This document shows positions 1 to 7,704 of a stretch of DNA of 64,000 nucleotides, in pieces (the stretch's first letter is position 1; each line of letters starts with the position of its first letter). The position numbers were made by a program, and so were the translations under genes. The stretch comes from DAISKN01 sp964553925. Lineage in GTDB: Bacteria; Acidobacteriota; Vicinamibacteria; Marinacidobacterales; SMYC01. Location: the NCBI GenBank assembly GCA_964553925.1, contig CAZKNR010000141.1:43844-107843 (forward strand), read 5' to 3'. Under the pieces are notes generated by a model that was given only the letters and a program-made list of their open reading frames with translations, made no database searches and was not told where the DNA came from.

Positions 1-357
1 GTCGCCGGAGAGCACCCAGACCCCAACGTCGAGAAGTACCCGGTCCGCTTCGACATCGACCTCGGAGTCTGCGTCTACTGCGGATACTGCGTCGAGGTCT
101 GCCCCGAGGACGCGATCCGCATGGACACCGGCATCGTCGACGTGGCCGCGTACTCCCGAGGCGCGATGCAGCTCGACATCCACGAGCTCATGAACCCAAA
201 GCTCCGCAAACCCCTCACCGAGCAGAACTGCACGTTGAACTTCCCCCACGAGTGCCGCCTCACCCCCGGACACGCGAAGGGCGACTGGGATCAGGTGTAT
301 GGAGACACCCAGTCAGCACCGAAAATAACGCCGGAAACACCACACCGGGAAATCTAG
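1..357 (+). CDS. nuoI: NADH-quinone oxidoreductase subunit I, C-terminal part (5' end outside window)
   Basis: The open frame enters at base 1 and ends at TAG 355-357, giving 118 residues. It contains a complete 4Fe-4S ferredoxin motif, CVYCGYCVEVCP (about residues 24-35), followed by EDAIRMD. This is the second cluster-binding motif of complex I subunit I, the peripheral-arm subunit that passes electrons toward the quinone site. The first Cys motif should lie upstream of the window. The tail beyond the cluster is long and polar and ends in a short Pro/Thr-rich stretch. Other nuo genes presumably lie to the left. A generic 2x4Fe-4S ferredoxin subunit of a related hydrogenase or Fpo complex is the main alternative. 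Confidence 0.8.
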   Translation, partial: VAGEHPDPNVEKYPVRFDIDLGVCVYCGYCVEVCPEDAIRMDTGIVDVAAYSRGAMQLDIHELMNPKLRKPLTEQNCTLNFPHECRLTPGHAKGDWDQVYGDTQSAPKITPETPHREI

Positions 358-375
358 GCCATCCGCGATTCATAC

Positions 376-405
376 GATAACGCATATCTAGCGATATGCG
401 TTATC
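376..405. promoter_or_regulatory. Perfect inverted repeat upstream of hipB, likely HipB operator
   Basis: GATAACGCATAT (376-387) and ATATGCGTTATC (394-405) are exact reverse complements separated by CTAGCG, and they end 9 bp before the hipB ATG. HipB-type antitoxins are dimeric HTH repressors that bind palindromes in their own promoter, so this is the obvious autoregulatory site. The core sequence differs from the E. coli hip operator. The AT-rich stretch around it probably also contains the promoter -10 region. Confidence 0.7.
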
Positions 406-414
406 ATATCAAAC

Positions 415-792
415 ATGGGTGACGATACTATTTTACATATTAAACCCACTCGTCTGCGCAGCCTCCCGGAGACCATGCGCCGCGAGTTGAAAGCCGCGAG
501 GCTCAAGCGGCGTTGGAGTCAGGCGGAACTTGGCAGGCGGGCCAGGCTACCTCAAGCACACGTTTCCGGTATCGAGACCGGCAAAATCGTTCCGCGCTTC
601 AACACGTTAATCGATCTGGTGCGCTTGCTGGAACATGATCTCGTCCTGGTACCGCGCGCCCTCGTGCCTGCCGTCAGCGCCCTCATTCGCGACTCAAGAC
701 ATTCCGCTTCTGGGGTGCGCGATGAAGAGCTGCCGCTCTATGCCGCCGCTCCCGAGGAGGACGCCGGGGAGGACCGGGACGTTGACTTCTGA
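415..792 (+). CDS. hipB: HipB-like XRE-family antitoxin
   Basis: This 125-residue protein has a helix-turn-helix of the XRE/Cro type at roughly residues 27-75 (core WSQAELGRRARLPQAHVSGIE), matching HipB antitoxins. The C-terminal 45 residues are acidic (PEEDAGEDRDVDF) and would suit contact with the kinase toxin. The ATG at 415 lies just after a perfect 12-bp inverted repeat, consistent with autorepression. The stop (790-792) overlaps the likely start of hipA, as expected for a co-translated toxin-antitoxin pair. It binds DNA as repressor and neutralises HipA. A stand-alone regulator is unlikely given the adjacent hipA. Confidence 0.85.
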   Translation: MGDDTILHIKPTRLRSLPETMRRELKAARLKRRWSQAELGRRARLPQAHVSGIETGKIVPRFNTLIDLVRLLEHDLVLVPRALVPAVSALIRDSRHSASGVRDEELPLYAAAPEEDAGEDRDVDF

Positions 793-2011
793 TGGGCGCC
801 GCCAGACCGCCCTTTCCGTGATGCTCGGGCGCAGGCGTATCGGCACCATCAATCGCCTCGCCGGAGAACGGAATCTCTTCTCCTTCGAGCAGGATTACAT
901 CGACGACCCCAGCCGCCCTATCCTCAGTCTTTCCTTCAAGGGGAGGGACGGCGGAATCGTGACTTCGACACGCGCAACCGCGACTCGCGTTCCGCCGTTC
1001 TTCGCCAATCTCTTGCCGGAAGGGCACCTCAGGACCTATCTCGCCGAACGCGCAGGCGTGAACCCCAAGAGCGAATTCTTCTTGCTCGCCGCCCTGGGGG
1101 TCGATCTTCCCGGTGGAGTGACCGTCACGCCGACCGATGACGATGTCGCCACCGCCGAGCTCCCCCTCGACCTTCATGGTCGAAATGCCGAGCCCGCGCT
1201 TCGCTTCTCGCTTGCCGGCATGCAGCTCAAATTCTCGGCGGTCTTGGAATCGACGGGCGGGCTGACCATTCCGGCAAACGGTATGGGGGGCTCATGGATC
1301 GTGAAGCTTCCTTCAACGCGCTTCCCGGCAGTTCCGGAGAACGAGTACGCGATGCTCGAGCTCGCGCGGGCCATCGGAATCGAGGTACCGCGCGTCCGGC
1401 TCGTCGCGCCGTCGGAAGTCAACGGTGTTCCGGAGGGAGTCGCGACGCTCGACGGCCGCGCACTGGCGATCGAGCGCTTCGACCGCGGCGAGAACGGCGC
1501 GCGCATCCACATGGAGGACTTCGCCCAGGTCTTCGGCGTGTGGCCCGATGAGAAGTACAAGCAGCGCAGCTACGCCAACATAGCAGCGGTTCTTTGGGCC
1601 GAGGCCGGGGAGGAGAGCACTTTCGAGTTCGTCAGACGCCTCGCGTTCTCGACGCTCATCGGTAACGCCGACATGCACCTCAAGAACTGGTCTCTGATTT
1701 ATCCCGACGGCAAAACACCCGCCCTCTCGCCTGCCTACGATTTCATTGCGACGCTTCCCTACCTGCCGGATGACAAGCACGCGCTGAGTTTCGGAGGGAG
1801 CAAGAGTCTGAGCGAGATCTCGATTGAACGAATACGGAGATTCGTCGATACCGCGCGGCTCCCGGCGAGCCCCGTGGCTGAAGTCATCCGCGATACGGCG
1901 AGGCTCACCGTCGAAGCGTGGAAGGCTCTTGGTCAGAAAGACCTGCTCCCGCAAACGATACAATCGACGATCGGCAAGCAGATTGAAAAAGTCGCGCTAG
2001 CGATGGGCTGA
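782..2011 (+). CDS. hipA: HipA-like Ser/Thr kinase toxin
   Basis: The open frame continues to TGA 2009-2011. The N-terminal HipA subdomain begins around GRRRIGTINRLAG. Kinase hallmarks follow: SLAGMQLKFS, the ATP-site region AIERFDR, the catalytic loop GNADMHLKNW (Asp about residue 296), and the metal-binding LSPAYD (about residue 320). Known HipA toxins phosphorylate glutamyl-tRNA synthetase or related targets and halt translation. The start is uncertain: no ATG sits at the expected place. TTG 782, with GGAGG upstream and overlapping the end of hipB, fits family length (409 aa). ATG 722 would add 20 residues and ATG 821 would trim 13. All catalytic residues are present, so the toxin looks functional. 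Confidence 0.85.
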   Translation: MTSDGRRQTALSVMLGRRRIGTINRLAGERNLFSFEQDYIDDPSRPILSLSFKGRDGGIVTSTRATATRVPPFFANLLPEGHLRTYLAERAGVNPKSEFFLLAALGVDLPGGVTVTPTDDDVATAELPLDLHGRNAEPALRFSLAGMQLKFSAVLESTGGLTIPANGMGGSWIVKLPSTRFPAVPENEYAMLELARAIGIEVPRVRLVAPSEVNGVPEGVATLDGRALAIERFDRGENGARIHMEDFAQVFGVWPDEKYKQRSYANIAAVLWAEAGEESTFEFVRRLAFSTLIGNADMHLKNWSLIYPDGKTPALSPAYDFIATLPYLPDDKHALSFGGSKSLSEISIERIRRFVDTARLPASPVAEVIRDTARLTVEAWKALGQKDLLPQTIQSTIGKQIEKVALAMG

Positions 2012-2448
2012 CTTTGGATATCTAACCTGGGAACCTGGGGACCGCCACGGTCTTTCCATGACTCTCTCCGGAGGAGAGGGTCGTAGCACCGAGGTGTTTC
2101 GAGTGTCCATTAACTTAACCCACTAAACCAGTGGTCCTCCTTCGAGAATCGTCGCCGTAGGCCAAGGCTCAGTCGAGCTCGCGGAGGGTTGATCCACACC
2201 GCGGAGGGTAGCTGCTGCCTTTTCGGCGGTCCTTGAACGAAACGCTCGGGGTGAACCCGATAGGCGGGGAGGAGAGTCCCCCCTGACTTTCTCAGTTCTT
2301 TCTCGCCCGTCCCTTTTCAGCCACCCGCCTCTCTTCCATACGCCATACGTCCTCGTCACATGGAAGAATTTCCAGACCGAACCAGCCCCGCAACTCCCAT
2401 TGTTACCCTACACGGCTCGACATCGCATCGTACGAAAGTTGGCCTTCT
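2012..2448. other. Intergenic spacer after hipBA, no gene recognised
   Basis: No reading frame here looks like protein and no tRNA or terminator is convincing. A small hairpin CTCTCC-GGA-GGAGAG lies at about 2063-2077, without a U-tract. The stretch separates the plus-strand hipBA pair from the minus-strand Rhs tip cassette and probably contains an island junction. Confidence 0.4.
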
Positions 2449-2836
2449 TCAGTCAGGTTCTGCGACACCGGCGTCCCGCAACGCTTTTAGACCATCGAGC
2501 AGCGACCGATACTTCCGATGGCGCTTCGGAGCGACCAGTACAAGGTCAGCATCACCACGCTCCAAAAAGAACTCGAGAGAAGTTGCCCAGTAGGTGTTGG
2601 ACAGATGAATCTCTCGCCACCTTCCCTGCATTGCTTTCTCGCGGGTGACGACAACTTGACTCTCCGGGTCGCGGAGAACCAGACGAGCTGGGACCCTTTG
2701 GATTTCGCACTCGTCAAACTGCCCGTCGCGAATGTCGAGAGCCTAAGCCCGTCCTCCTCGATAACGGATTCGTGTCTCCCTGAATCGCGAAAACGACCCC
2801 TTCAATGGACAACGCTGCCGGTTTGGGCTCCCGCAT
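2449..2836 (-). pseudogene. Frameshifted small gene downstream of the Rhs-tip immunity gene
   Basis: Two minus-strand frames join into one plausible protein. The first begins at ATG 2836 (MREPKPAALSIEGVVFAIQG) behind a strong GGGAGG ribosome site. The second runs to the stop at 2449 and includes QFDECEIQRVPARLVLRDPE and YWATSLEFFLERGDADLVLV. Between them, at about 2740-2775, the frame changes and an in-frame TAG precedes ALDIRDGQ. The span is 388 bp, not a multiple of three, consistent with a net frameshift. About 130 residues would result if repaired. I do not recognise the family. Its position, same strand and 50 bp after the immunity gene, suggests a second accessory of the toxin cassette. 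Confidence 0.5.
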
Positions 2837-2839
2837 CCG

Positions 2840-2863
2840 ACCTCCCAACTCCCATTGGGAGGT
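2840..2863 (-). promoter_or_regulatory. Hairpin overlapping the ribosome site of the frameshifted gene
   Basis: On the minus strand ACCTCCC pairs perfectly with GGGAGGT across a 10-nt loop. The 3' arm contains the GGGAGG Shine-Dalgarno sequence 4-9 bases before ATG 2836. Folding would hide the ribosome site, so translation could depend on coupling or unfolding. This is inferred from sequence only. Confidence 0.35.
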
Positions 2864-2885
2864 TACACACAAGGTCCTTTCTCGC

Positions 2886-3398
2886 TCAGAACGTGACGTA
2901 CAGGCCTGCGCCTGCTGTCGCCGCCCTGCGCAGCAGTTCAACGAGAGGCTGGAGCGCAGGTTGCGACAGCCGCTCGACCTCGCGAAGATGAGCACGCACG
3001 TCGGACTCGGACTGGAAGTAGGCGCCCATCTTCCCAGGGTCGAAGTAGTTGTCCTCGACGCCGACAAGCTGCCCTAACACAGCCGTGCTCGCCCCCAGCT
3101 CCCTCTCGAGTGGCTCCTGAACCTCTTGCCACCGCGCACCTAGACCGATGTCATCGCCTAGGTCGTAGTACTTGCTCAGCGCGAAGTCGCCGTACTGGTG
3201 GACATCCTTCGTTTCCAGCAGATCCTCCCAGTCGTCCCCTAGCGACTCGCCCTCGTACGGATCACGGAAGCTCCGGAGATCGCTCGTGATGAATGCGATC
3301 ACGGGCGTCACGTCACCGCTCGCCAGAGAGGCCTCCAGTATCGGACGCAGTTCCTTCTGAAAGTCGCGAAACCGAAACAGGAATGCCTTGTGCTCCAT
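2886..3398 (-). CDS. Probable immunity protein for the Rhs-tip nuclease
   Basis: This is a 170-residue soluble, acidic protein beginning MEHKAFLFRFRDFQKEL. It lies 16 bp after the stop of the Rhs tip, with AGGAG near the toxin stop codon. GTG 3404 (reading VSMEHK) is an alternative start with better spacing to AGGAG. A longer upstream reading exists but overlaps the toxin. No signal peptide or membrane segment is visible, as expected for a cytoplasmic inhibitor of a nuclease. I cannot assign a named immunity family. The call rests on position immediately downstream of a polymorphic toxin domain, the standard arrangement for toxin-immunity pairs. Confidence 0.6.
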   Translation of the reverse strand: MEHKAFLFRFRDFQKELRPILEASLASGDVTPVIAFITSDLRSFRDPYEGESLGDDWEDLLETKDVHQYGDFALSKYYDLGDDIGLGARWQEVQEPLERELGASTAVLGQLVGVEDNYFDPGKMGAYFQSESDVRAHLREVERLSQPALQPLVELLRRAATAGAGLYVTF

Positions 3399-3414
3399 CG
3401 ACACGGTTCGTCTC

Positions 3415-5460
3415 CTATCGGGGTTTGGGAAGGAAGTCCGCCGGGGTGTACAGATCCGTGCGAACGAACTGGCCGGTTGCCGGATCGTACCGTGGAATAG
3501 CGATCGTCCTCGGCTGCATACCCTGAGAGGCCTCGTATGCACGAATGGCGCGAATGATCTCCTGCCGATCCTTCATGATCGACCTTCCAAGCGGCTTGTC
3601 GTCGATGATTAGGCCGCGCCTGAAGCTGACGGCGTCCGGCACAGCCTCCTGCAGGTACGTTCCGGGTTGCGGTGCACCAGTGCGGAGGTCCACACGGTGC
3701 GGGACAAGAACCGGGTTGCCAGCTGCGTCAGGAATCGGCTGATTCACCAGGTCGAAGTCACCATACGTCCCTGTACGACGCTCGTCAGCGACAGAGGCAT
3801 GGGCCTGCTTGCCGATACGCGTTGCACTGGTCTCTCCACTCTTTGGGGCCGACGGCGTGGATTCCATGGGTACCGACACGGACGGCGGCCGCATCAGCGT
3901 CGGAACAGACGCTGTGGTAGTGCGCGGGAGAGCCGACACGCGCCCCGATTCACCGATTTCAGCTATCACTGAAGGGGCCGCAGCACCCTCAGCCAGTAGC
4001 CCAGCCCCGCCGGCGGCCATCAACGATAGAACTTCACCCGCTTGCCCGGCTCTTTCCGCTGTTTCGGGTGTGGTGCCTAGTGCCAGATGCGTCTCCTCGA
4101 CCACTATGTGGGCGACAGGCTTCTGCTTCTCGCCCGTGACCACTTCAGCCAAACCGGTGAGCGTCTGATCCCACCCCACACCAATCAGCACGAGCGAAGC
4201 ACCGAAGGAATCAGGTGCCGCAGCTACGCCAGCGAGCATCGTCAAGATGCCGCCACCAGCGCGAAACCCACCCTGGACTCGAGGGTCAAAAAAGTCCGTC
4301 GCGGGTGTACATGCGGCGGGGTTCCTGCTGCACTGTTCGGCCTGGTAGTCGAATTTGATCGTGGCCGAGTCAGGCATGTGCCCAGTCGAATCGACATAGA
4401 ACGTGGGCCGGTTGACCGCATACGCGTAGCGATGCAGGCTCGGCGGCTCGTTCGCTTCACCAAGGAACGAGTCCTGGTTGAGGAACCTACCTACTTCGGA
4501 GTCGTAGAACCTCGACTTCGCGTAGATGAGGCCGGTTTCTTCGTCGAGCTCGTGGCCCGTGAACGTGAAGTTGTTCGCGCTCGAACCGGTGCGGTCTCGC
4601 TCGTTGCCCCAGGCGTCGTAGAAGATGGATTGCCGACCGGTGCCGGCACCGCCGGTGAGGCTGACGGTCGATCCCAGGATGTCGAGGTAGAAGAAACTCC
4701 TTCCTTCGTTCCGGTTGTCGAGGCGGACGACTTGGTCCATCCCGTAGTCGTACTTCGAGACGGTGTTGTTGACCTGGTCGGCTTCGGTGATGACGCTCAA
4801 CTGGTCGTAGGTGTACTGCCTTCTTCCGTCGTCGCCGATCTTCAGGATGCGGCGACCCTGATAGTCGTACCCATAGCGGCCTAGGACATTTCCGCCCTGG
4901 CGAACTTCTCCGAGCTGGTCGCGGATGTCGAAGAAGAAGTTCGTCGTGACGCCGCCCTTCGTCTTCGAGGTCGTGTTCCCGTTCGCATCGTAGGAATAGA
5001 CCAGGTCCTCGTCGCCGAGGTTGTCGGTGATCCTCTCGAGGCGGTTGATGGCGTCGTAGTGGAAGGTTTCGTCGGAGGCCTCGGCGCCTGTAGTCACTTC
5101 CTGGATGCGGTTACCTGCTTGGTCGTATTCGTACCGGACGCTGCGATCCGGATACGTGACCGTCTTCAGTCGATTGACAAAGTCGTAGGTGTACTCGGTG
5201 GTCTCGGTTCTGCCGGCATTCGTCTCGACCTGGCGTTCGCGGTTGGAGTTTGGGTTAATGTCAACCGGAAGGGGGTCCCAAGATTCAGAAAACCAAGAGG
5301 ATGGCGACAGCCTGCCGCGAGACGCCTCGACAGAGGAGGCGAAGGAGAGGAGGATGAGCGCGCTGCTGAGGCTGGCGGCGTTTCGAGGAAGAAAGGACAA
5401 CGAGACTAGGCGGCGAGCAAAGGCTTCAGGACCGTTTCCTCGAGGGATTCGTCTCGCCAT
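3415..5460 (-). CDS. Detached Rhs C-terminal tip with PD-(D/E)XK-type nuclease domain
   Basis: This 681-residue protein starts with about 50 residues resembling a signal region (hydrophobic ALILLSFASSVEA). At about residue 70 it joins Rhs/YD repeats beginning NPNSNRERQVETNAGRTETT. The Rhs-associated core (TGHELDEETGLIYAKSRFYD, near residue 310) is present. The variable tip after it includes Ala/Gly-rich linkers, then about 120 residues with GKQAH, VPHRVDLRTG, PD in EAVPDAVSF, IIDDKP and a following QEIIRAIRAYEA helix. This pattern suggests a restriction-endonuclease-like (PD-(D/E)XK) toxin. Compared with the 4589-aa Rhs at 11364-25133 it lacks nearly all the N-terminal scaffold, so it is either an orphan module or an internally deleted rhs gene. 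The start at 5460 has no good ribosome site. Confidence 0.7.
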   Translation of the reverse strand: MARRIPRGNGPEAFARRLVSLSFLPRNAASLSSALILLSFASSVEASRGRLSPSSWFSESWDPLPVDINPNSNRERQVETNAGRTETTEYTYDFVNRLKTVTYPDRSVRYEYDQAGNRIQEVTTGAEASDETFHYDAINRLERITDNLGDEDLVYSYDANGNTTSKTKGGVTTNFFFDIRDQLGEVRQGGNVLGRYGYDYQGRRILKIGDDGRRQYTYDQLSVITEADQVNNTVSKYDYGMDQVVRLDNRNEGRSFFYLDILGSTVSLTGGAGTGRQSIFYDAWGNERDRTGSSANNFTFTGHELDEETGLIYAKSRFYDSEVGRFLNQDSFLGEANEPPSLHRYAYAVNRPTFYVDSTGHMPDSATIKFDYQAEQCSRNPAACTPATDFFDPRVQGGFRAGGGILTMLAGVAAAPDSFGASLVLIGVGWDQTLTGLAEVVTGEKQKPVAHIVVEETHLALGTTPETAERAGQAGEVLSLMAAGGAGLLAEGAAAPSVIAEIGESGRVSALPRTTTASVPTLMRPPSVSVPMESTPSAPKSGETSATRIGKQAHASVADERRTGTYGDFDLVNQPIPDAAGNPVLVPHRVDLRTGAPQPGTYLQEAVPDAVSFRRGLIIDDKPLGRSIMKDRQEIIRAIRAYEASQGMQPRTIAIPRYDPATGQFVRTDLYTPADFLPKPR
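4420..5256. repeat. Direct repeat copy 1, shared with giant rhs gene (12380-13220)
   Basis: From about 4420 to 5256 the DNA matches 12380-13220 in the same orientation, at high but not complete identity. Long blocks are exact, for example around 4915-4970 versus 12890-12945. Similarity stops abruptly at GTTTGGGTT on one side and in the Rhs core on the other. The two copies encode the conserved final YD repeats and Rhs core. Confidence 0.85.
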
Positions 5461-5508
5461 CGTTGGCGGGATTCTAATAGAGAGGGCGGCGATTGCGGAA
5501 GACGAGCC

Positions 5509-6444
5509 CTATCGGCGTTCTCGAGGATGCGAAGTTCGAAGGGCTTTCCTCAGGTCACCGATCTCGACTTCGGTGTAGATGACGGTGGTCTCGATCGAGG
5601 CATGTCCGAGGAGCTCCTGGAGGTGGCGGATGTCGGCGCCTCTCTGGAGAAGGTGCGTCGCGCAAGCTCTCCGGAGTGCGTGAGGGTGCACCCGTTTTCG
5701 GATTCCCGCGGCTTTCGCGTGGCGCCGCACCACGATCTCGAGAAGACTCGCGCTCGCGCGCCGGCCTCCTCGGCCGAGGAAGAACGCCGATTCTCCAGGG
5801 TCATGGACGAGGGAAGGCCGAGCGCGTTCGAGATATAGAGAAACGACTTCAGCGGTTTTTTCGGGGATGGGAACGAATCGGTCCTTCTTTCCTTTTCCGT
5901 CTCGCACGAGAAGAGTTCTCCCGTGAAGGTCGACGTCGGTCAGGTTGAGCCGCAGGCACTCCCCGCGGCGAATCGCCGTCCCGTAGAGAATCTCGAGCAT
6001 CGCCCGGTCCCGAAGGCCCGTCGCCGAATGTGGAGACGGGGCTTCCAGAAGTTTTTGGACCTCGCTCTCGGTGAGCAAGACCTTCGGAAGACTCTTCACC
6101 CTCGGAGCATGAAGACTCCGGGCAGGGTCCCGAAGGATGATGCTTCTCCGGTCGAGGAAGGAAAAAAACCGCCTCACTCGATTGAGGTACGCGCTCTGAG
6201 TCGCAAGAGAGAGAGGCTCCCCGTAACGGTTCGTTTGTTCTCGAAGCCTCGCGAAAAAGGAGACGAGGTGCCTCTCCGCCACCTCCTGGATGTCGGAGAG
6301 GCCTTCTTCTCTTAAGTGGGAAAAAAGCTTCGGAAGAACGTTTCGGGTCTGCTCTTGAGTCGACTTCGAATACCGGTGGTCCCGGAGCTCCTCGAGGAAA
6401 GCCTCCTGCAGAGACTCAAAGTCGTCAGGCTCGGGGGTGGGCAC
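5509..6444 (-). CDS. Tyrosine recombinase, XerC/XerD-like
   Basis: This 311-residue recombinase is complete. It has an N-terminal SAM-like core-binding domain (residues about 10-105) and a catalytic domain with R159 (YGTAIRRGE), beta-hairpin K around GKGKKDR, H255-x-x-R258 (HALRRACATH), H281 (LLGHASIETT) and nucleophile Y290. It is family-typical in length. It likely acts as an integrase of a local mobile element rather than the chromosomal dimer-resolution XerC/D, because it sits among other recombinases and a detached toxin tip. Its start overlaps the end of a second, truncated recombinase upstream, suggesting an original tandem pair. A position-swapped R and H around the HxxR box (LRRAC instead of LRHSC) is mildly unusual. 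Confidence 0.85.
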   Translation of the reverse strand: MPTPEPDDFESLQEAFLEELRDHRYSKSTQEQTRNVLPKLFSHLREEGLSDIQEVAERHLVSFFARLREQTNRYGEPLSLATQSAYLNRVRRFFSFLDRRSIILRDPARSLHAPRVKSLPKVLLTESEVQKLLEAPSPHSATGLRDRAMLEILYGTAIRRGECLRLNLTDVDLHGRTLLVRDGKGKKDRFVPIPEKTAEVVSLYLERARPSLVHDPGESAFFLGRGGRRASASLLEIVVRRHAKAAGIRKRVHPHALRRACATHLLQRGADIRHLQELLGHASIETTVIYTEVEIGDLRKALRTSHPRERR

Positions 6445-6585
6445 GGGCGATGACCTCCCTCAGGTCGGAGATCTCGACTCGGGTGTAGCGCTGGGTGGTC
6501 TGAAGCGAAGCGTGGCCCAAAAGCATCTGGATGTGCCGGATGTCCGCTCGGCCCTTGAGGAGGTGGGTGGCCACGCTGTGGCGGT
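6425..6585 (-). pseudogene. Severed C-terminus of a second tyrosine recombinase
   Basis: Reading minus from about 6585, one frame gives YRHSVATHLLKGRADIRHIQ, then LLGHASLQTTQRYTRVEIS, and ends at TGA 6425-6427. These are the Arg II, His III and Tyr nucleophile segments of a XerC/D-like recombinase about as similar to the neighbour at 5509-6444 as a sister gene. Everything upstream of the catalytic HxxR box is missing, and the sequence changes at the palindrome starting at 6586, where the RIT element appears to begin. The 3' end overlaps the intact recombinase start by 20 bp. The rest of the gene is not found on the far side of the element in this window. Confidence 0.75.
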
Positions 6586-6695
6586 AATGCCGGGCCCGGC
6601 ATTAGCGACATTATGCCGGGTACCGGATTATGCCGGGTGGGATCGCAGATCCGTGGCTAATAGGGGGACCTCTCGCCGCGTGACCCGGCATAATC
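6586..6695. repeat. Cluster of ATTATGCCGGGT-type repeats at the ritC end of the RIT element
   Basis: An 18-bp perfect palindrome AATGCCGGGCCCGGCATT lies at 6586-6603. ATTATGCCGGGT occurs directly at 6610-6621 and 6627-6638, and inverted at 6683-6694. GATTATGCCGGGT 6626-6638 and ACCCGGCATAATC 6683-6695 are perfect 13-bp arms around a 44-nt loop. The ritC stop codon lies inside the last arm. Repeated core sites at the end of a trio of tyrosine recombinases are plausible recombinase-binding or crossover sites. Confidence 0.65.
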
Positions 6696-7704
6696 AGAGG
6701 CTCTTCAGGAAGGCCATCAGACGATCGCCAGGGCGGTAGCGACCGACGCCGACATTCAGGGGAGCAGTCCTGGCGAGCGCTGCCTCCTTCAACTGCAGGT
6801 CGGCGTGGAGATACATCTGGGTCGTCTCCACTGATTCGTGGCCAAGCCACAGGGAGATTACGGAACGGTCAACGCCGTGCTGCAGGAGATCCATAGCCGC
6901 CGCGTGTCGAAGCACGTGTGGCGAGACACGCTTGTGCTTCAATGAGGCACATCGCGGGCTCGCGGCGCGCACGTGCTTTGCCAGAAGGTCCTCAACGGCA
7001 TCGCGGCTGAGCTGTCCGCTCCGGACGGTTGGAAACAGAGGGTCCGCAGGTCGGCCGTTGCGTTCCCGAAGCCAAGCCCGCAACACGGTCACGGCATCCT
7101 TTCGAAGTGGCGTGCAACGCTCCTTGCGTCCTTTACCCTGGCACCGGACATGCGCCCCGCTGCCGAGAACGATATCCTGACAGCGAAGTCCCACGAGTTC
7201 AGAGACTCGCAACCCTGACTGCACGGCGAGTAGAAGGAGTGCTCGATCCCGACGGCCTATCCAAGTCCGGGTATCGGGTGCGGTCACGAGGGCGGCGATC
7301 TCGGAGTGGGTCAGAAACTCGATGGGAGCCCTATCGAAGCGCTTGCTCGGTATGGCCAGTACACGCTGGATCAGTAAGCTGTGAGCGGGCTGGTAGAACG
7401 CAGCGTACTTGAAGAACGAGTGAATCGCGGCTAGCCGGACGTTTCGTGTGCGTGCGCTGATTCCGCGTCTGCTCTCTAGGTCGTCGAGAAACTCGCCTAG
7501 AAGGGGGGCATCCAGGTCATCAAGCGCGAGCGATGAAGGCGCCTTCTTTAGACGAAGCTGCACGAACTCAAGCAGCAGACGAAACGTATCGCGGTAGCTT
7601 GCGATGGTGTGTGGGCTCGCCTGCCGCTGGCGCATCAGGCGGTCGGTGAAGAACGCTTCGAGGAGTCCCGGAAAGTTTGCCAGGCTCGTCATGGGAGGTG
7701 CCAT
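6694..7704 (-). CDS. ritC: RIT element tyrosine recombinase, third gene
   Basis: A 336-residue recombinase with full catalytic set: R166 (SGLRVSEL), K in the GKGRKER hairpin, H263-x-x-R266 (SPHVLRHAAAMDLL), H289 (LWLGHESVETT) and Y298. A C-terminal extension of about 35 residues follows the nucleophile. It is the last gene of the trio. ATG 7704 overlaps ritB by 16 bases, but ATG 7692 (MTSLANFP) forms a classic ATGA overlap with the ritB stop and may be the true start. Its stop lies in a terminal inverted repeat. In RIT elements all three recombinases are thought to act together on the element ends. Confidence 0.85.
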   Translation of the reverse strand: MAPPMTSLANFPGLLEAFFTDRLMRQRQASPHTIASYRDTFRLLLEFVQLRLKKAPSSLALDDLDAPLLGEFLDDLESRRGISARTRNVRLAAIHSFFKYAAFYQPAHSLLIQRVLAIPSKRFDRAPIEFLTHSEIAALVTAPDTRTWIGRRDRALLLLAVQSGLRVSELVGLRCQDIVLGSGAHVRCQGKGRKERCTPLRKDAVTVLRAWLRERNGRPADPLFPTVRSGQLSRDAVEDLLAKHVRAASPRCASLKHKRVSPHVLRHAAAMDLLQHGVDRSVISLWLGHESVETTQMYLHADLQLKEAALARTAPLNVGVGRYRPGDRLMAFLKSL

